Shown here: positions 8,942-17,880 of the stretch, piece by piece | How positions within the stretch are numbered: the stretch's first letter is position 1 | Layout: every line of letters starts with the position of its first letter | NCBI GenBank assembly: GCA_964583615.1 | Contig: CAZOWM010000001.1 | Location: forward strand, 62,001 to 126,000 | Length of the DNA stretch: 64,000 nucleotides | From: CAZOWM01 sp964583615 | GTDB taxonomy: Bacteria; Spirochaetota; B62-G9; DRHN01 | Direction: 5' to 3' | Notes under the pieces: generated by a model | Database searches by the model: none | Told to the model about the DNA's origin: nothing | Seen by the model: only the letters and a program-made list of their open reading frames with translations | Made by a program: the position numbers and the translations under genes

Positions 8942-10220
8942 AGCTCAAAATAAACCCTGTAAGTATCAGCGCAAAGGTTATGAGAAAAAGAATCTTGTAA
9001 GACAGGAATTGAACGATAACCCCTCCTATTAGAGGAAAAATCATAACAGGAAAAGTAAGGGTGCCGTTTAAACTTAAATACGCAGGGCGGTCTTTCGGAG
9101 GAGCCGTATCCAGCAAAAAGTTGTTTGTCCCGATGATTTTCCCGGATATGAAAAATCCGATTATGAGAAACAGCGGAATGAAAAACACAGAAAGACGAGG
9201 CGGAGTTGTCAGTACGATCAGAGGAGGCAAAATACCCAAAAATGTGCTTATCTGGACAACTCTTTTGTTTCCCGAAAAATCGGAGAGGTATGCCCAGAGG
9301 ATATTTGATACCACACTGCCGATCATCTGGACCATGAGGAAAATACCCACCATTCCCAATTCAATATGCAGTATATCCCTCGCATAGAGCACATAGAAGG
9401 GCATTGCGAGAGCACCGGCTCCTGCGAGTATTTGTACGTAAAGGAATTTTTTGTAGTTTTCATCACTCTTTAATATCTGAAAAGCTTTTTTTAAAAAATT
9501 CTTAAAAGCGAGAGGATTTCTGTGCACCTCCTGTAAAGGCTCCCTGACAGAACCAAGCGCGAGATAGGATATTCCCATAAAAAGAAATGCAAGAAAGAAG
9601 AGGAGAGAAAAGTTTTGCGGGAAACCGATTTTGCTGTTTCCCAGGATTATTTTCGCGATAAACCCTGAGCCCACAGCAAGTATTCCGCCCCAAAACTGGC
9701 GATGGCCGAAGAACCGCCCCCTCATGGTGGAGGGAAGCGCCTTCCCCCATATATCAAAAAACGGTATGGTGGCAACTCCGCCCATAACGGTGAATACCAA
9801 AAGAAAAACGAAAAGAAAAAACACAGTTAAATGTGGAAACGATTCTGCAAGAAGCAGAGTTGTCAACGAGAGCAATCCCCAGCACACGGCGCGAACAGTA
9901 ATCGCCGCCCGAAGCAGAGGTTTCTTCTCAGCCTTTGTCTCCAATTTGTTCGCGACATAAAACTGGGGAAGAACATTCCCTATACCACCAAGGCTGCCCA
10001 GGAGTGTGGAGGACAGCCCCACCAGTATCTTGGAAACGGTAAAATGATTCAGAAACACCGGCAGTATTGTATCCGGGTTCCCAAAAGCCTGTCCGCCGGT
10101 AAAAAAGATGCCGTGGATAAGACCCATGGAAAAATTCCACCTGTAATCTTGGTGCTCCAGCTTGTCATGTGATGCACTCCCGCACGTTTTGCTTTTCATT
10201 GAGCAATCTTTGAACATCAT
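8901..10220 (-). CDS. Major facilitator superfamily transporter
   Basis: A 439-aa inner-membrane carrier with about twelve hydrophobic segments. The first loop has the form typical of a sugar/drug-like MFS branch common in Bacteroidetes and spirochaetes (SSTLLGSLGGIGNVLPQFYV), and the central cytoplasmic loop lies around residues 205-240 (SVREPLQEVHRNPLAF). The substrate cannot be predicted. Starts at 10220 (MMFKDC) or 10199 (MKSKTC) are both possible; neither has a strong ribosome site. It follows the ferredoxin gene by 15 nt, so the two are probably cotranscribed, an odd pairing of carrier and redox protein. Confidence 0.9.
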   Translation of the reverse strand: MMFKDCSMKSKTCGSASHDKLEHQDYRWNFSMGLIHGIFFTGGQAFGNPDTILPVFLNHFTVSKILVGLSSTLLGSLGGIGNVLPQFYVANKLETKAEKKPLLRAAITVRAVCWGLLSLTTLLLAESFPHLTVFFLFVFLLVFTVMGGVATIPFFDIWGKALPSTMRGRFFGHRQFWGGILAVGSGFIAKIILGNSKIGFPQNFSLLFFLAFLFMGISYLALGSVREPLQEVHRNPLAFKNFLKKAFQILKSDENYKKFLYVQILAGAGALAMPFYVLYARDILHIELGMVGIFLMVQMIGSVVSNILWAYLSDFSGNKRVVQISTFLGILPPLIVLTTPPRLSVFFIPLFLIIGFFISGKIIGTNNFLLDTAPPKDRPAYLSLNGTLTFPVMIFPLIGGVIVQFLSYKILFLITFALILTGFILSFVLQDPRDEKRGK

Positions 10221-10235
10221 TACCGGTGTTATTTT

Positions 10236-10703
10236 CTACGATGCCGCTCTCAAGGAAATTGCATTCCTCGGACACTGCACGACGCACACCCAGCACCCCG
10301 TGCAGATCGATGGATCTACCACAGCCTTTCTATTCATGACAGTAATTGCCCCCTGAGGACACACTTTTTGACAATTACCGCATCCGATACATCTGTATTC
10401 ATTGATAACGGCCTTTATATACGGCCGAGATGTAGTCTTTTGATATTTTTCATCACTCAATTCATTTATGTGCACAAGTAAAGAATCCAACTGGTTTTTG
10501 AGCAGCTCAGACCGCTGCCTGAGATTTTCTATCTTCTGCTCTTTTGTCATATGCTGGGGCAATTCTTGCAGTGGTTTCATCTGATCGAAAGACATCGAAT
10601 TATTTGGGGAAAAATTCCCTGATCCGCCTCTTCGGCCAAAACCGCTCCCCCTCCCAACTCCTCCGCCATAGTTTGATATATTCTTTTTATTTCGGAACGC
10701 CAT
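10236..10703 (-). CDS. Glycine-rich, coiled-coil, two-cluster ferredoxin-like protein
   Basis: A 155-aa protein in three parts. Residues 1-35 are rich in Gly, Arg and Asn (GGGVGRGSGFGRRGG), reminiscent of the DUF5320 N-terminus. Residues about 52-92 are a charged helix likely to form a coiled coil. Residues 95-150 hold two 4Fe-4S motifs: C105-x2-C108-x2-C111-x3-C115 and C134-x2-C137-x2-C140-x3-C144. It probably transfers electrons in the cytoplasm, and the N-terminal part may mediate docking. It lies between a regulator and a carrier on the same strand. The partner is unknown; DUF5320-like proteins often sit near metal-cluster assembly ATPases, none of which is present here. Confidence 0.85.
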   Translation of the reverse strand: MAFRNKKNISNYGGGVGRGSGFGRRGGSGNFSPNNSMSFDQMKPLQELPQHMTKEQKIENLRQRSELLKNQLDSLLVHINELSDEKYQKTTSRPYIKAVINEYRCIGCGNCQKVCPQGAITVMNRKAVVDPSICTGCWVCVVQCPRNAISLRAAS

Positions 10704-10742
10704 GAAAAACCTCCTCCGAAATCGGTCGTGTCCATTTCCACC

Positions 10743-11471
10743 TTATAATTTTATCTTCTTAATTATATCCTTTTGCACTAATCCGTATTTTTTGAGATCA
10801 TCTATTGCGTGCTCGAGATGTACCCTCATCCTTCGGGATGCTTTTTCCGCCATTCTGTTCTCAATTGCATACAATATCTCAGAATGCTCTTGTACTGTTT
10901 TTTCAACCCTCGTGGGGATATGGAGCGTCGCCTTCCATCCACACAACAGGGAGTTCGTGATTGTCTCCATCAAAACCGAAAGAGTACGATTGTTCGTTGC
11001 CTTTGCGATGAGGTTATGGAACCCTGAATCATACTCAATCATACCAATCGTGTTGTTCTCATCCTTGCATTGGATAAAACTCTCCTGGGATTTTTTCATC
11101 TCATTGATTAATTCATGAGATGCCCTCTTGGCCGCAAAATATGCTGCATCAGGTTCGATGACCAATCGTACTTCAAATTGTTCGATCAATGATTCCCTGT
11201 GTGATTCCAACCAAACTTCAAAAGGCGCGAATAAACTGTCTGTCACATCTGCGACAAAAATACCTCTTCCGGCTTTTATATCAATGACTCCCTTGCTTTC
11301 CAGAATCCTCAACGCCTCTCTCAAGGAAGCCCTGCTCACCTGTAATTCGTTGACCAACTCTCTTTCTGATGAAAGGAGTTGGCCGGGGAGAAGTTCTTTT
11401 GAAACGATCATTTTATCTATTTGTTCTACAATGAGATCAGAAACTCGTTTCTTTTGGATTGGTTTCAGCAT
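10743..11471 (-). CDS. FadR-subfamily GntR transcriptional regulator
   Basis: A 242-aa repressor/activator with an N-terminal winged helix (LLPGQLLSSERELVNELQVS, then RASLREALRILESKG, canonical GntR helix-turn-helix at about residues 27-63) and a C-terminal all-helical FCD ligand domain (about 90-225) with the metal-binding type histidines expected for this branch (for example H153 in SGFHNLI). A perfect palindrome containing TGGTCTTACCA lies 30-56 bp upstream of its start, so it probably autoregulates. It lies downstream of the sugar-transport operon and may control that operon, the ferredoxin/MFS pair, or both. The ligand is likely a sugar acid or similar small carboxylate, by family analogy. 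Confidence 0.92.
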   Translation of the reverse strand: MLKPIQKKRVSDLIVEQIDKMIVSKELLPGQLLSSERELVNELQVSRASLREALRILESKGVIDIKAGRGIFVADVTDSLFAPFEVWLESHRESLIEQFEVRLVIEPDAAYFAAKRASHELINEMKKSQESFIQCKDENNTIGMIEYDSGFHNLIAKATNNRTLSVLMETITNSLLCGWKATLHIPTRVEKTVQEHSEILYAIENRMAEKASRRMRVHLEHAIDDLKKYGLVQKDIIKKIKL

Positions 11472-11500
11472 TGGGCTCTCGATCCAGTAGTACGAAAATA

Positions 11501-11527
11501 TAGTATACTGGTCTTACCAGTATACTA
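11501..11527. promoter_or_regulatory. Palindromic operator for the FadR-type regulator
   Basis: TAGTATACTGGT and ACCAGTATACTA form a perfect 12-bp inverted repeat around a CTT centre. The core TGGTCTTACCA agrees with the TGGTnnnACCA type recognised by FadR-family proteins. It lies upstream of the minus-strand regulator gene start at 11471, consistent with autoregulation. Confidence 0.8.
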
Positions 11528-11640
11528 TAAAGATTATACATTCTTTTTTCTCCGTCAAGAACAAACGCGTGCCCCTGCGAATTGAGAAAACCGTTCTCTC
11601 CTCCGCAGCAAAAACAAAATTGACTGAGACTAAAGTGGGC

Positions 11641-12417
11641 TCAATTTTTTTGTCGTACAGTATCACCTAGTATTTCCATGAGTATATTATCCTGAGGATA
11701 AGCATTCCCCAGATGTTGTTGAAAACCTTCTGCATAAGAAAAACCCGCTCTTTTTCCATAAAGTTTTGCCGTGCTTTTCATAACCTCAATATATTTGTCC
11801 ATCCCATGCTGTTCCATAAGCCAATCTCTTTGACTTTTATGGCACGCAAGCATCTTCGCTTTAAAATCTATCACATCCGTTACATCCACATACACAGACT
11901 GGTCTACAAAATTCCCGTAGACATCCCTGCCATCCAGCGGGGACCAATAGTAGAGGTAGGGAATCTTTTTCGTTCTCTGAGCAGGCATAACAGCATACGT
12001 ATAGTAGTTTGGTACAGGAGCAGCAAAACAGGCCATTTTTACAAGCTTGCTTGTCACCTCGTGATCTATCATATAGTCCTCATGCGGATGAGTAAATACG
12101 ATAACAGGGTCTACCATTCTGATAATCTCAGTGACCTTTCTCTTTGTGCTATCATTCATTTCTATCTTGAGATCGAGTTCTCCTAAAGGATAAAACTTTG
12201 CATTCAATAGTTTTGCAGCATTTATTGCTTCCGCCCTCCTGATCTTTGTGATACTCTCTGGAGACTCAATCATAGAACCACAGTCCCCATTGGCAATGAC
12301 AGCAATAATGATATCATACCCTTTTTCTTTCAGGAGTTTGAGAGTACCGGAACACATGAACTCTACATCATCCGGGTGAGCTCCAAAAGCCAAAACGTTT
12401 TTATTATCCCCTATCAT
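11641..12417 (-). CDS. PIG-L family deacetylase
   Basis: A 258-aa zinc-dependent de-N-acetylase of the LmbE/PIG-L family, which removes acetyl groups from GlcNAc-containing substrates. The first metal motif is AHPDD (13-17), with H14 and D17 as ligands; the second is HPHEDYMIDHE, with H119 as the third ligand. Length fits the family. The ribosome site GGAGGAGAAAG is excellent. It is the last gene of the minus-strand sugar-transport operon. That context suggests it deacetylates an imported N-acetylated sugar or glycoside inside the cell; the exact substrate is unknown. Confidence 0.92.
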   Translation of the reverse strand: MIGDNKNVLAFGAHPDDVEFMCSGTLKLLKEKGYDIIIAVIANGDCGSMIESPESITKIRRAEAINAAKLLNAKFYPLGELDLKIEMNDSTKRKVTEIIRMVDPVIVFTHPHEDYMIDHEVTSKLVKMACFAAPVPNYYTYAVMPAQRTKKIPYLYYWSPLDGRDVYGNFVDQSVYVDVTDVIDFKAKMLACHKSQRDWLMEQHGMDKYIEVMKSTAKLYGKRAGFSYAEGFQQHLGNAYPQDNILMEILGDTVRQKN

Positions 12418-12493
12418 ACTTTCTCCTCCATTCTTATTCTACGTATTTATTTGTGGGAAAAAATAAGCTGAATGACATTTGAAAAACGAGTAT

Positions 12494-13528
12494 TTATTGA
12501 AGGTATAATTTTGCCTTTTTATAGAGGCTATCAAGAATATCTTTTTCTCCAACATCCTCCAATGCAGTCATATATACTGTAAACGAAATAGATTCTTTCG
12601 GCTGGAGTGTTAGTTTATCGGTGATGCTTGAAACCACATAATATGCATCTGCTCCTTCTTCAGTTTTGTAGTTTTTCCCCCATGACCAGACTTCCCCTTT
12701 GGTAAAAAACGACTCCGGTTCCCAAAATTTTACAAATGCTGAGCTTATTTTAGGATAAAATACACCTGTGCAGGGAACCGTCAAATATTCTGCCGTATGT
12801 ACAAGGTAAAATTTCTCCATATTTTTCCAATTGCTTTGATTCACGGTCCATTTCAATGTGCTTCCTTCATTACCAAGCCAGTTGTCTTTACTGTATTCGA
12901 TACTCACCGATTCCACTGGCAGGAGAACACTGCTCCCTTTATTACTCGCCTGATCTACTGAAAGAACCGCATAATCTTTGAAGTCAATCTCCCTCGGTTT
13001 TTTGCTGGAAGTGTTCGTTACCTTCACCTCTAATTCGATGACAGTGCTTGCAGATCGTACCCGTATCCAGCATTCAGTCAGGGTTTTTTTGAACATGTCC
13101 TTCCCCGACATGTACACTTCGGATATATTCGTATCAGACTGCCTGACTTCAAATGAGAGATCGAAGGGCTGACGATCGCGGGTATTCCATGGCAGAGAGA
13201 AATAATATCCACCAAACTCAACACTGTGCAAACCGCCTGGAAGAACCATCGGTTCGGGCTCGAAGTCCGTGTAGAAAAACCTCCAATCTTTTGATTTCAA
13301 CTCATAGCTTGCGATAACCCTACCCCTGTTGGGCAAAAGCTCTACTTTGATCAGTTCATTCTCCATTTCAATAATCTGAGGATATGTTTTGGTGCTTGCC
13401 AATTCAGCAACAGGAAGCACATACACTCCTTCTTTTATGTTCACTTTGACATCAGAAAATGCGAAATTATATAATCCTGCGATACAGGCAATACAAAAAA
13501 TTATATAAAATGTTTTTATCTTTCTCAT
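12494..13528 (-). CDS. Secreted galactose-mutarotase-like (DUF5107-type) protein
   Basis: A 344-aa protein with an N-terminal signal sequence (about residues 1-25, MRKIKTFYIIFCIACIAGLY, cleavage probably near FAFS) and then a beta-rich body resembling aldose-epimerase/DUF5107 superfolds, for example KVELLPNRGRVIASYELKSK early on and PWNTRDRQPF in the middle. No single catalytic motif is certain. Export plus its place after the MalG-like permease suggest it acts on, or binds, sugars in the periplasm before uptake, for instance as a mutarotase or carbohydrate-binding protein. Assignment to DUF5107 is by eye and only moderately certain. Confidence 0.7.
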   Translation of the reverse strand: MRKIKTFYIIFCIACIAGLYNFAFSDVKVNIKEGVYVLPVAELASTKTYPQIIEMENELIKVELLPNRGRVIASYELKSKDWRFFYTDFEPEPMVLPGGLHSVEFGGYYFSLPWNTRDRQPFDLSFEVRQSDTNISEVYMSGKDMFKKTLTECWIRVRSASTVIELEVKVTNTSSKKPREIDFKDYAVLSVDQASNKGSSVLLPVESVSIEYSKDNWLGNEGSTLKWTVNQSNWKNMEKFYLVHTAEYLTVPCTGVFYPKISSAFVKFWEPESFFTKGEVWSWGKNYKTEEGADAYYVVSSITDKLTLQPKESISFTVYMTALEDVGEKDILDSLYKKAKLYLQ

Positions 13529-13552
13529 CTTATTCCCCCGTCACTAATACTA

Positions 13553-14395
13553 TTATCCTTTTACTGCTCCTGCGGTAAATCCTTTGATGAAATATTTCGA
13601 CACTGGTAAAAAAAGTATGAATACGGGTATCATTATTAAAATAGATCCAGCCAGCAACGGACCCCACTCGATATATTGCTCAGCGGTAAATGTGGCCAAA
13701 CCTAAAGCAGCAGTTTTCTTTATGTTCTCGCTGATCATTACAAGCGCAAACATATATTCACCCCATGCAGTGATAAAAGAGTAGGCGCCCACCGTTATTA
13801 TACCCGGGGAAGCGAGCGGCAAAACTATTCTTAGAAAAGTTTTAATGCCACTTGCTCCATCGATTTGTGCTGATTCCTCTAATTCCTTCGGTATTGTTTC
13901 GAAAAATGATACAAGAAGCCAGGTGCAAAAAGGGGCGACAAGAGCTGTATAAACAACAATCAATCCTATAAAGCTGTTCCATAGTCCCAATAGCGTAAAC
14001 ATCTTATAAATCGGGATCAACAAAATGATTGTGGGAAACACGTATATAAAAAGCATTAATCTCGACACGATTCCGCGCTTCATCCTCCTGTTGCGTGAGA
14101 TACCGTATGCACTCATGGAAGACACTGCAATGGACAGGAGTGCCGTAAGTGAAGAAACAATCACCGTATTGGACAAAATTCGTGGGAAGTTTCGAACAGG
14201 AGTGCGGGCAATGATCAGTGTTTTATAATTGCGGATTGTGGGGTTCTTGGGAAAAAATTTTGCCCTGCTCATGATTTCCTTTAACGGTTTAAATGAAGAC
14301 ACAAATATGTAAAAAAACGGCCATAATATCAAAATAAGGACAATTGCGATGGTTATTATGGTGAAAAGCTTTTTTATTTCTCTAGAAACATACAT
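13553..14395 (-). CDS. Carbohydrate ABC transporter permease, MalG-like
   Basis: A 280-aa permease of the CUT1 sugar-importer class with six predicted membrane segments. The EAA loop that contacts the ATPase is EESAQIDGASGIKTFLRIVL, with the invariant glycine in place. The C-terminus GFTAGAVKG is the usual MalG-family ending. It partners with the MalF-like subunit at 15534-16397, although a UroD-family gene lies between them. No ATPase gene is present in this operon; as in many CUT1 systems, a shared MsmK/UgpC-type ATPase encoded elsewhere probably serves it. Confidence 0.94.
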   Translation of the reverse strand: MYVSREIKKLFTIITIAIVLILILWPFFYIFVSSFKPLKEIMSRAKFFPKNPTIRNYKTLIIARTPVRNFPRILSNTVIVSSLTALLSIAVSSMSAYGISRNRRMKRGIVSRLMLFIYVFPTIILLIPIYKMFTLLGLWNSFIGLIVVYTALVAPFCTWLLVSFFETIPKELEESAQIDGASGIKTFLRIVLPLASPGIITVGAYSFITAWGEYMFALVMISENIKKTAALGLATFTAEQYIEWGPLLAGSILIMIPVFILFLPVSKYFIKGFTAGAVKG

Positions 14396-14410
14396 CGCTT
14401 TTTAAACCTT

Positions 14411-15523
14411 TCATCTGTATTCCCCCTCTTCCTTTGAAAATCTGTAGAGTGCTACAATATTCTCTGGAGGGGTATCGGGTTGGATATTATGAGCAGGCGC
14501 CAGAACATAGCCGCCTCCCCTGCCCAAGACGCGTATTCTCGTATTCACTTCCTTTCGTATGGCGCTGACAGAACTTATCAACGCCTTTTGAATATCGACA
14601 CCTCCCCAAAAACACAGCTTTTCCCCGTATCTGCTTTTGAGGAGTTGGTGTTCCATTCCGCGTGCTGCCGGCTGAACAGGATGGAGAATTTCTACTCCAG
14701 CGTCCATCAAATCAGGAATCAGAGGTTCTACGGCGCCGCAGGAATGGAGAAAAATTTTTGCGCTCGTATATTGCTTGATGCTTGAAAACAATCTTTTGTA
14801 ACGGGGTTTAATAATCTCTCGAAAGAGCATGGGTGAAAGAAGGGGCGAATATTGCGTACCGAAATCGTCACCAAACATTATCACCTGAATATAATCCCCG
14901 ATTTCTTCAAGAAATCGTCTGAAGAATTGCATCTGGTATTCCAGCAGTATATCGAGAAGCCGTCCAGCAAACGTTTTATTGTCTAAAAGATCGATTAAAA
15001 AATTTTCCATGCCCCGTAAATACCACGCAGGCTCAAAGAGCGCGGGCACCAACGGGTCACCAACAAGAGCAAAGTCTGTTTCGTGATACAATCTCTTTGC
15101 CTGTTCTCTCAATCCCTTGTAATATTCATATTTCAGTGGATTCGGCCAGTCAAATCTTTCAAGCTCGCGTACAGTTCCCTCTTTGAGTGGATGATCAACC
15201 ATATCATAGTAGTACCCATTTGAACTTAACCTTCTTCGTACACCCCACTCATCCACATACTCCGCTTCTAAATCGTCGTCCTTCGGAAAACACGGCCGTA
15301 TGTATCGTGTGTCTATTCCCAGTAGAGCAAGGACCTCTTCAGGAATTTCCGCCAGCTGAAGGGGTTTTACAATCACATGAAGCTCTTCTTCAAAATCAAG
15401 ATTGTGTAAAAGTCCACGCAGAGCTGCCCGGGTTATTCCCGTGATACTGCTTCCCAGATCACAGGGGACACGATCCGGAACATCCTTTTCAATTACGCAC
15501 TGTACCCTCTCCCTACTCGTCAT
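14411..15523 (-). CDS. UroD-family protein (MtaA/CmuA-like methyltransferase branch)
   Basis: A 370-aa protein of the uroporphyrinogen decarboxylase superfamily. It opens with TSRERVQCVIEKDVPDRVP, the variant start of the methyltransferase-like branch, and lacks the RxPxWxMRQAGR motif of true haem UroD. H260 and C262 (HSC) plus H345 in LAPAHNIQPDTPPENI occupy the positions of the HxC...C zinc site of MtaA/MtbA/CmuA, with His replacing the last Cys. Such zinc sites activate a thiol in methyl transfer to or from corrinoids. Here the gene lies between the two permease genes of a sugar importer (10-nt and 15-nt gaps), so it likely acts on the imported compound; the reaction is unknown. Confidence 0.88.
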   Translation of the reverse strand: MTSRERVQCVIEKDVPDRVPCDLGSSITGITRAALRGLLHNLDFEEELHVIVKPLQLAEIPEEVLALLGIDTRYIRPCFPKDDDLEAEYVDEWGVRRRLSSNGYYYDMVDHPLKEGTVRELERFDWPNPLKYEYYKGLREQAKRLYHETDFALVGDPLVPALFEPAWYLRGMENFLIDLLDNKTFAGRLLDILLEYQMQFFRRFLEEIGDYIQVIMFGDDFGTQYSPLLSPMLFREIIKPRYKRLFSSIKQYTSAKIFLHSCGAVEPLIPDLMDAGVEILHPVQPAARGMEHQLLKSRYGEKLCFWGGVDIQKALISSVSAIRKEVNTRIRVLGRGGGYVLAPAHNIQPDTPPENIVALYRFSKEEGEYR

Positions 15524-15533
15524 ATACGGCCTT

Positions 15534-16397
15534 TTATTCTTTAGGTGTTAGATACTTAAAATAAAATATTCCAATTACCACTAATAAGATTGCAACAGTC
15601 ACCGACATGGCTGAAGCTTCTCCCAGCCTGAATGTTTTAAATGCGGTACGGTAAATTAATACCGGCAATGTCTGGGTTATTGAGCCTGGACCTCCCTGAG
15701 TGGTAAGCCAGATGAGATCGAACGTGTTGAAATTCCAGGAGAATGCAAGAAATCCGACAAACCAGATCATGGAACCGACGAGTGGCAGCGTAATATACCG
15801 AAATTTTTGAAACCCGCTGGCCCCATCCACAGCTGCAGCTTCATACGTCGCATCTGGAATCGTCTGCAATGCAGCTAAAATCATCAGGGTGCCAAAAGGT
15901 AAAAACTTCCACGAATTCAGCAGGATAAGAGTTGGCATAGCAGTCAAATGATGCCCTAAAAAGTGAATCTGTTTTTTCAGAATATTCACAGATTCCAGCA
16001 TCTCATTGATTATCCCTATCTTTGGCAGTAACATCCACCGCATACACACTGCAATGGTCACAGCCGGTACGATCCAGGGAATCATAATTATCGCCCTGGC
16101 AAAATTTATACCCCTTATCTTTTTGTTTATCAGTATTGCGATGAACAACGGGATACTGAGCTGTACGAACAGGTTGCCGAAGGTCCAGTAAAAACTATTC
16201 GTCAAAGCCTGCCAGTATGTCTTATTGTAAATAATGTCTTTGAAGTTTTTCAGTCCAACATATCGAGCTTCAGATGCGCCAAAAGAGACATTGAAAAGAC
16301 CGAGAATAAACGTTCTTATAAAGGGGTACGCGAAGATAGCAATAATCAACAGAAGGATCGGTATCATCAACAGGTAACTTATCCGTTCCTTATTCAA
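15534..16397 (-). CDS. Carbohydrate ABC transporter permease, MalF/UgpA-like
   Basis: A 287-aa CUT1-class permease with six membrane segments. The EAA loop is YEAAAVDGASGFQKFRYITL and the signature region PLVGSMIWFVGFLAF follows. It is the first membrane subunit after the binding-protein gene in the order binding protein, MalF-like, UroD-family, MalG-like. It would import an oligosaccharide or glycoside together with its partner at 13553-14395. Confidence 0.94.
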   Translation of the reverse strand: MNKERISYLLMIPILLLIIAIFAYPFIRTFILGLFNVSFGASEARYVGLKNFKDIIYNKTYWQALTNSFYWTFGNLFVQLSIPLFIAILINKKIRGINFARAIIMIPWIVPAVTIAVCMRWMLLPKIGIINEMLESVNILKKQIHFLGHHLTAMPTLILLNSWKFLPFGTLMILAALQTIPDATYEAAAVDGASGFQKFRYITLPLVGSMIWFVGFLAFSWNFNTFDLIWLTTQGGPGSITQTLPVLIYRTAFKTFRLGEASAMSVTVAILLVVIGIFYFKYLTPKE

Positions 16398-16459
16398 GGA
16401 GACCCTCTGAATTAATTCACTGGCGGGTTATACAACCCGCCGGTGATCTTTTGTAAAAT

Positions 16460-17818
16460 TTACTTTGCAGGAAGTGAATACTTCTCCATTTCGTTATGAC
16501 CCCACGCCACTGCATCCTCAACTGACATCTGTCCGCTTACAATCTTGTTCACAACATCCGCAAGCACATCAGCACCGGTAATATCTCCGATACCGATGTT
16601 TACCCATTTCCCATATTCGAATCCGTACAGAGTAGCATACTCCTGGAGAGATTCAATCGCAATTTTATGAATACTTTCGAATCTCTTCACAACAGGGTGG
16701 TCCCAGTATTCCGGTGCTTTTGCTGCCGCTTCGGTACATGGGAAAAACCCCCCTGGTTCTTGACCGGATGTCAGAATGGCGTTTACTTCCGGCTGCATCA
16801 TGAATCTCACAAAATCCTTTGATGCTTCCAGCTTTGTTTTGTCCTTCAATGTCTGCTTGTAAATGTGTATTTCATTTGGATACGTAATTGTTCCCCTTTC
16901 CTTTCTGCCTTTGAAACGGGGAACATGGGCTGCAGCGTAATCACTGCTGTCAAACTCTTCATGAAATCTCTTCTGTATTGCGGGAAAATATGGAGACATC
17001 GCAAGAGTGTCTGCAGCAAAGTTCAACTCGATCTCTCCCCAGGACCACGCCTCAGCACCGGGTGGTGCGTATTTTATAAACTCGTTGTACATCCTCAGAG
17101 CTTTAATGGTTTGGGGATTGTTGAAAATGACGTTTCCATCCTCATCAAAAAACCTGGCGCCCGCACTTGCGAGAAATACATATGCCTGTTCATCGGTCAT
17201 CAAGTTTTTCGCGCCTCCGATCCCAAAACCATACACCTCCTCATCGGAATTTTCAGTTATCTTCTTTGCAAGTTTGAGTGTTTCTTCCCATGTGTCAGGC
17301 GGTTCTGATACTCCTCCATATTCCTCGAGAAAGCTGGGTCTGTATGTCATCAACATGATCATCGTCATTATAGGAAGACCCCAGTATTCCCCTTCATGAA
17401 AATACATGTTTTTCTGGTTTGGAAAGATTTTATATTTTGCGTCTATTTCATTCACCAGATCTGTCACAGGAGTGAGTGCCCCGGCCTTGTACATGGTAAG
17501 CGTCAAGTCGGGTATTGCAAATTGAAACTCAGGAAGAGTCCCTGCCTCTAAAGCCGAAAGTGATTTTACCCAGGCATCCCCCCACATCACTATTTCCTGG
17601 GTAACTTTGATATTCGGATTCTGATCTTGAAAAAGATCAATCACCTTCTGGAAGGCGGCAACTCTGTGTGCAGGAGCTTCGTGATGCCAGAATGTAATTT
17701 CAACAGGCCCCTTTTCAGCCTCAGCTGCTTCTTCTTTTTTCCCCTCTGCCATCAGCATTCCGGCAGAAAGTGCAAAAACCAGGATGATTGTTGAAACAAA
17801 TAATAGTTTCTTCAACAT
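16460..17818 (-). CDS. Sugar ABC transporter substrate-binding protein (family 1, MalE-like)
   Basis: A 452-aa periplasmic binding protein. The signal peptide is about 1-24 (MLKKLLFVSTIILVFALSAG), with probable cleavage before EGKKEEAAE, and the mature start EGKKEE resembles other binding proteins in this window. Family 1 features include VEITFWHHEAPA, the hinge region, and many aromatic residues suited to sugar stacking. The start at 17818 is chosen because a very strong GAGGAGGAAG ribosome site stands just upstream; the in-frame ATG at 17884 would give an N-terminus unlike a signal peptide. It is followed by the permease genes of the same operon. Confidence 0.95.
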   Translation of the reverse strand: MLKKLLFVSTIILVFALSAGMLMAEGKKEEAAEAEKGPVEITFWHHEAPAHRVAAFQKVIDLFQDQNPNIKVTQEIVMWGDAWVKSLSALEAGTLPEFQFAIPDLTLTMYKAGALTPVTDLVNEIDAKYKIFPNQKNMYFHEGEYWGLPIMTMIMLMTYRPSFLEEYGGVSEPPDTWEETLKLAKKITENSDEEVYGFGIGGAKNLMTDEQAYVFLASAGARFFDEDGNVIFNNPQTIKALRMYNEFIKYAPPGAEAWSWGEIELNFAADTLAMSPYFPAIQKRFHEEFDSSDYAAAHVPRFKGRKERGTITYPNEIHIYKQTLKDKTKLEASKDFVRFMMQPEVNAILTSGQEPGGFFPCTEAAAKAPEYWDHPVVKRFESIHKIAIESLQEYATLYGFEYGKWVNIGIGDITGADVLADVVNKIVSGQMSVEDAVAWGHNEMEKYSLPAK

Positions 17819-17880
17819 CTTCTTCCTCCTCTGTGTGATTTTTTTATATTTAAGCAAACAACTTGCATGTTTCCCTCGTA

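Noticed and set aside
11612..11650. Possible terminator formed by AAAATTGA/TCAATTTT after the PIG-L gene
   Set aside because: The stem includes the stop codon, is AT-only and has a ~17-nt loop; too weak to annotate.
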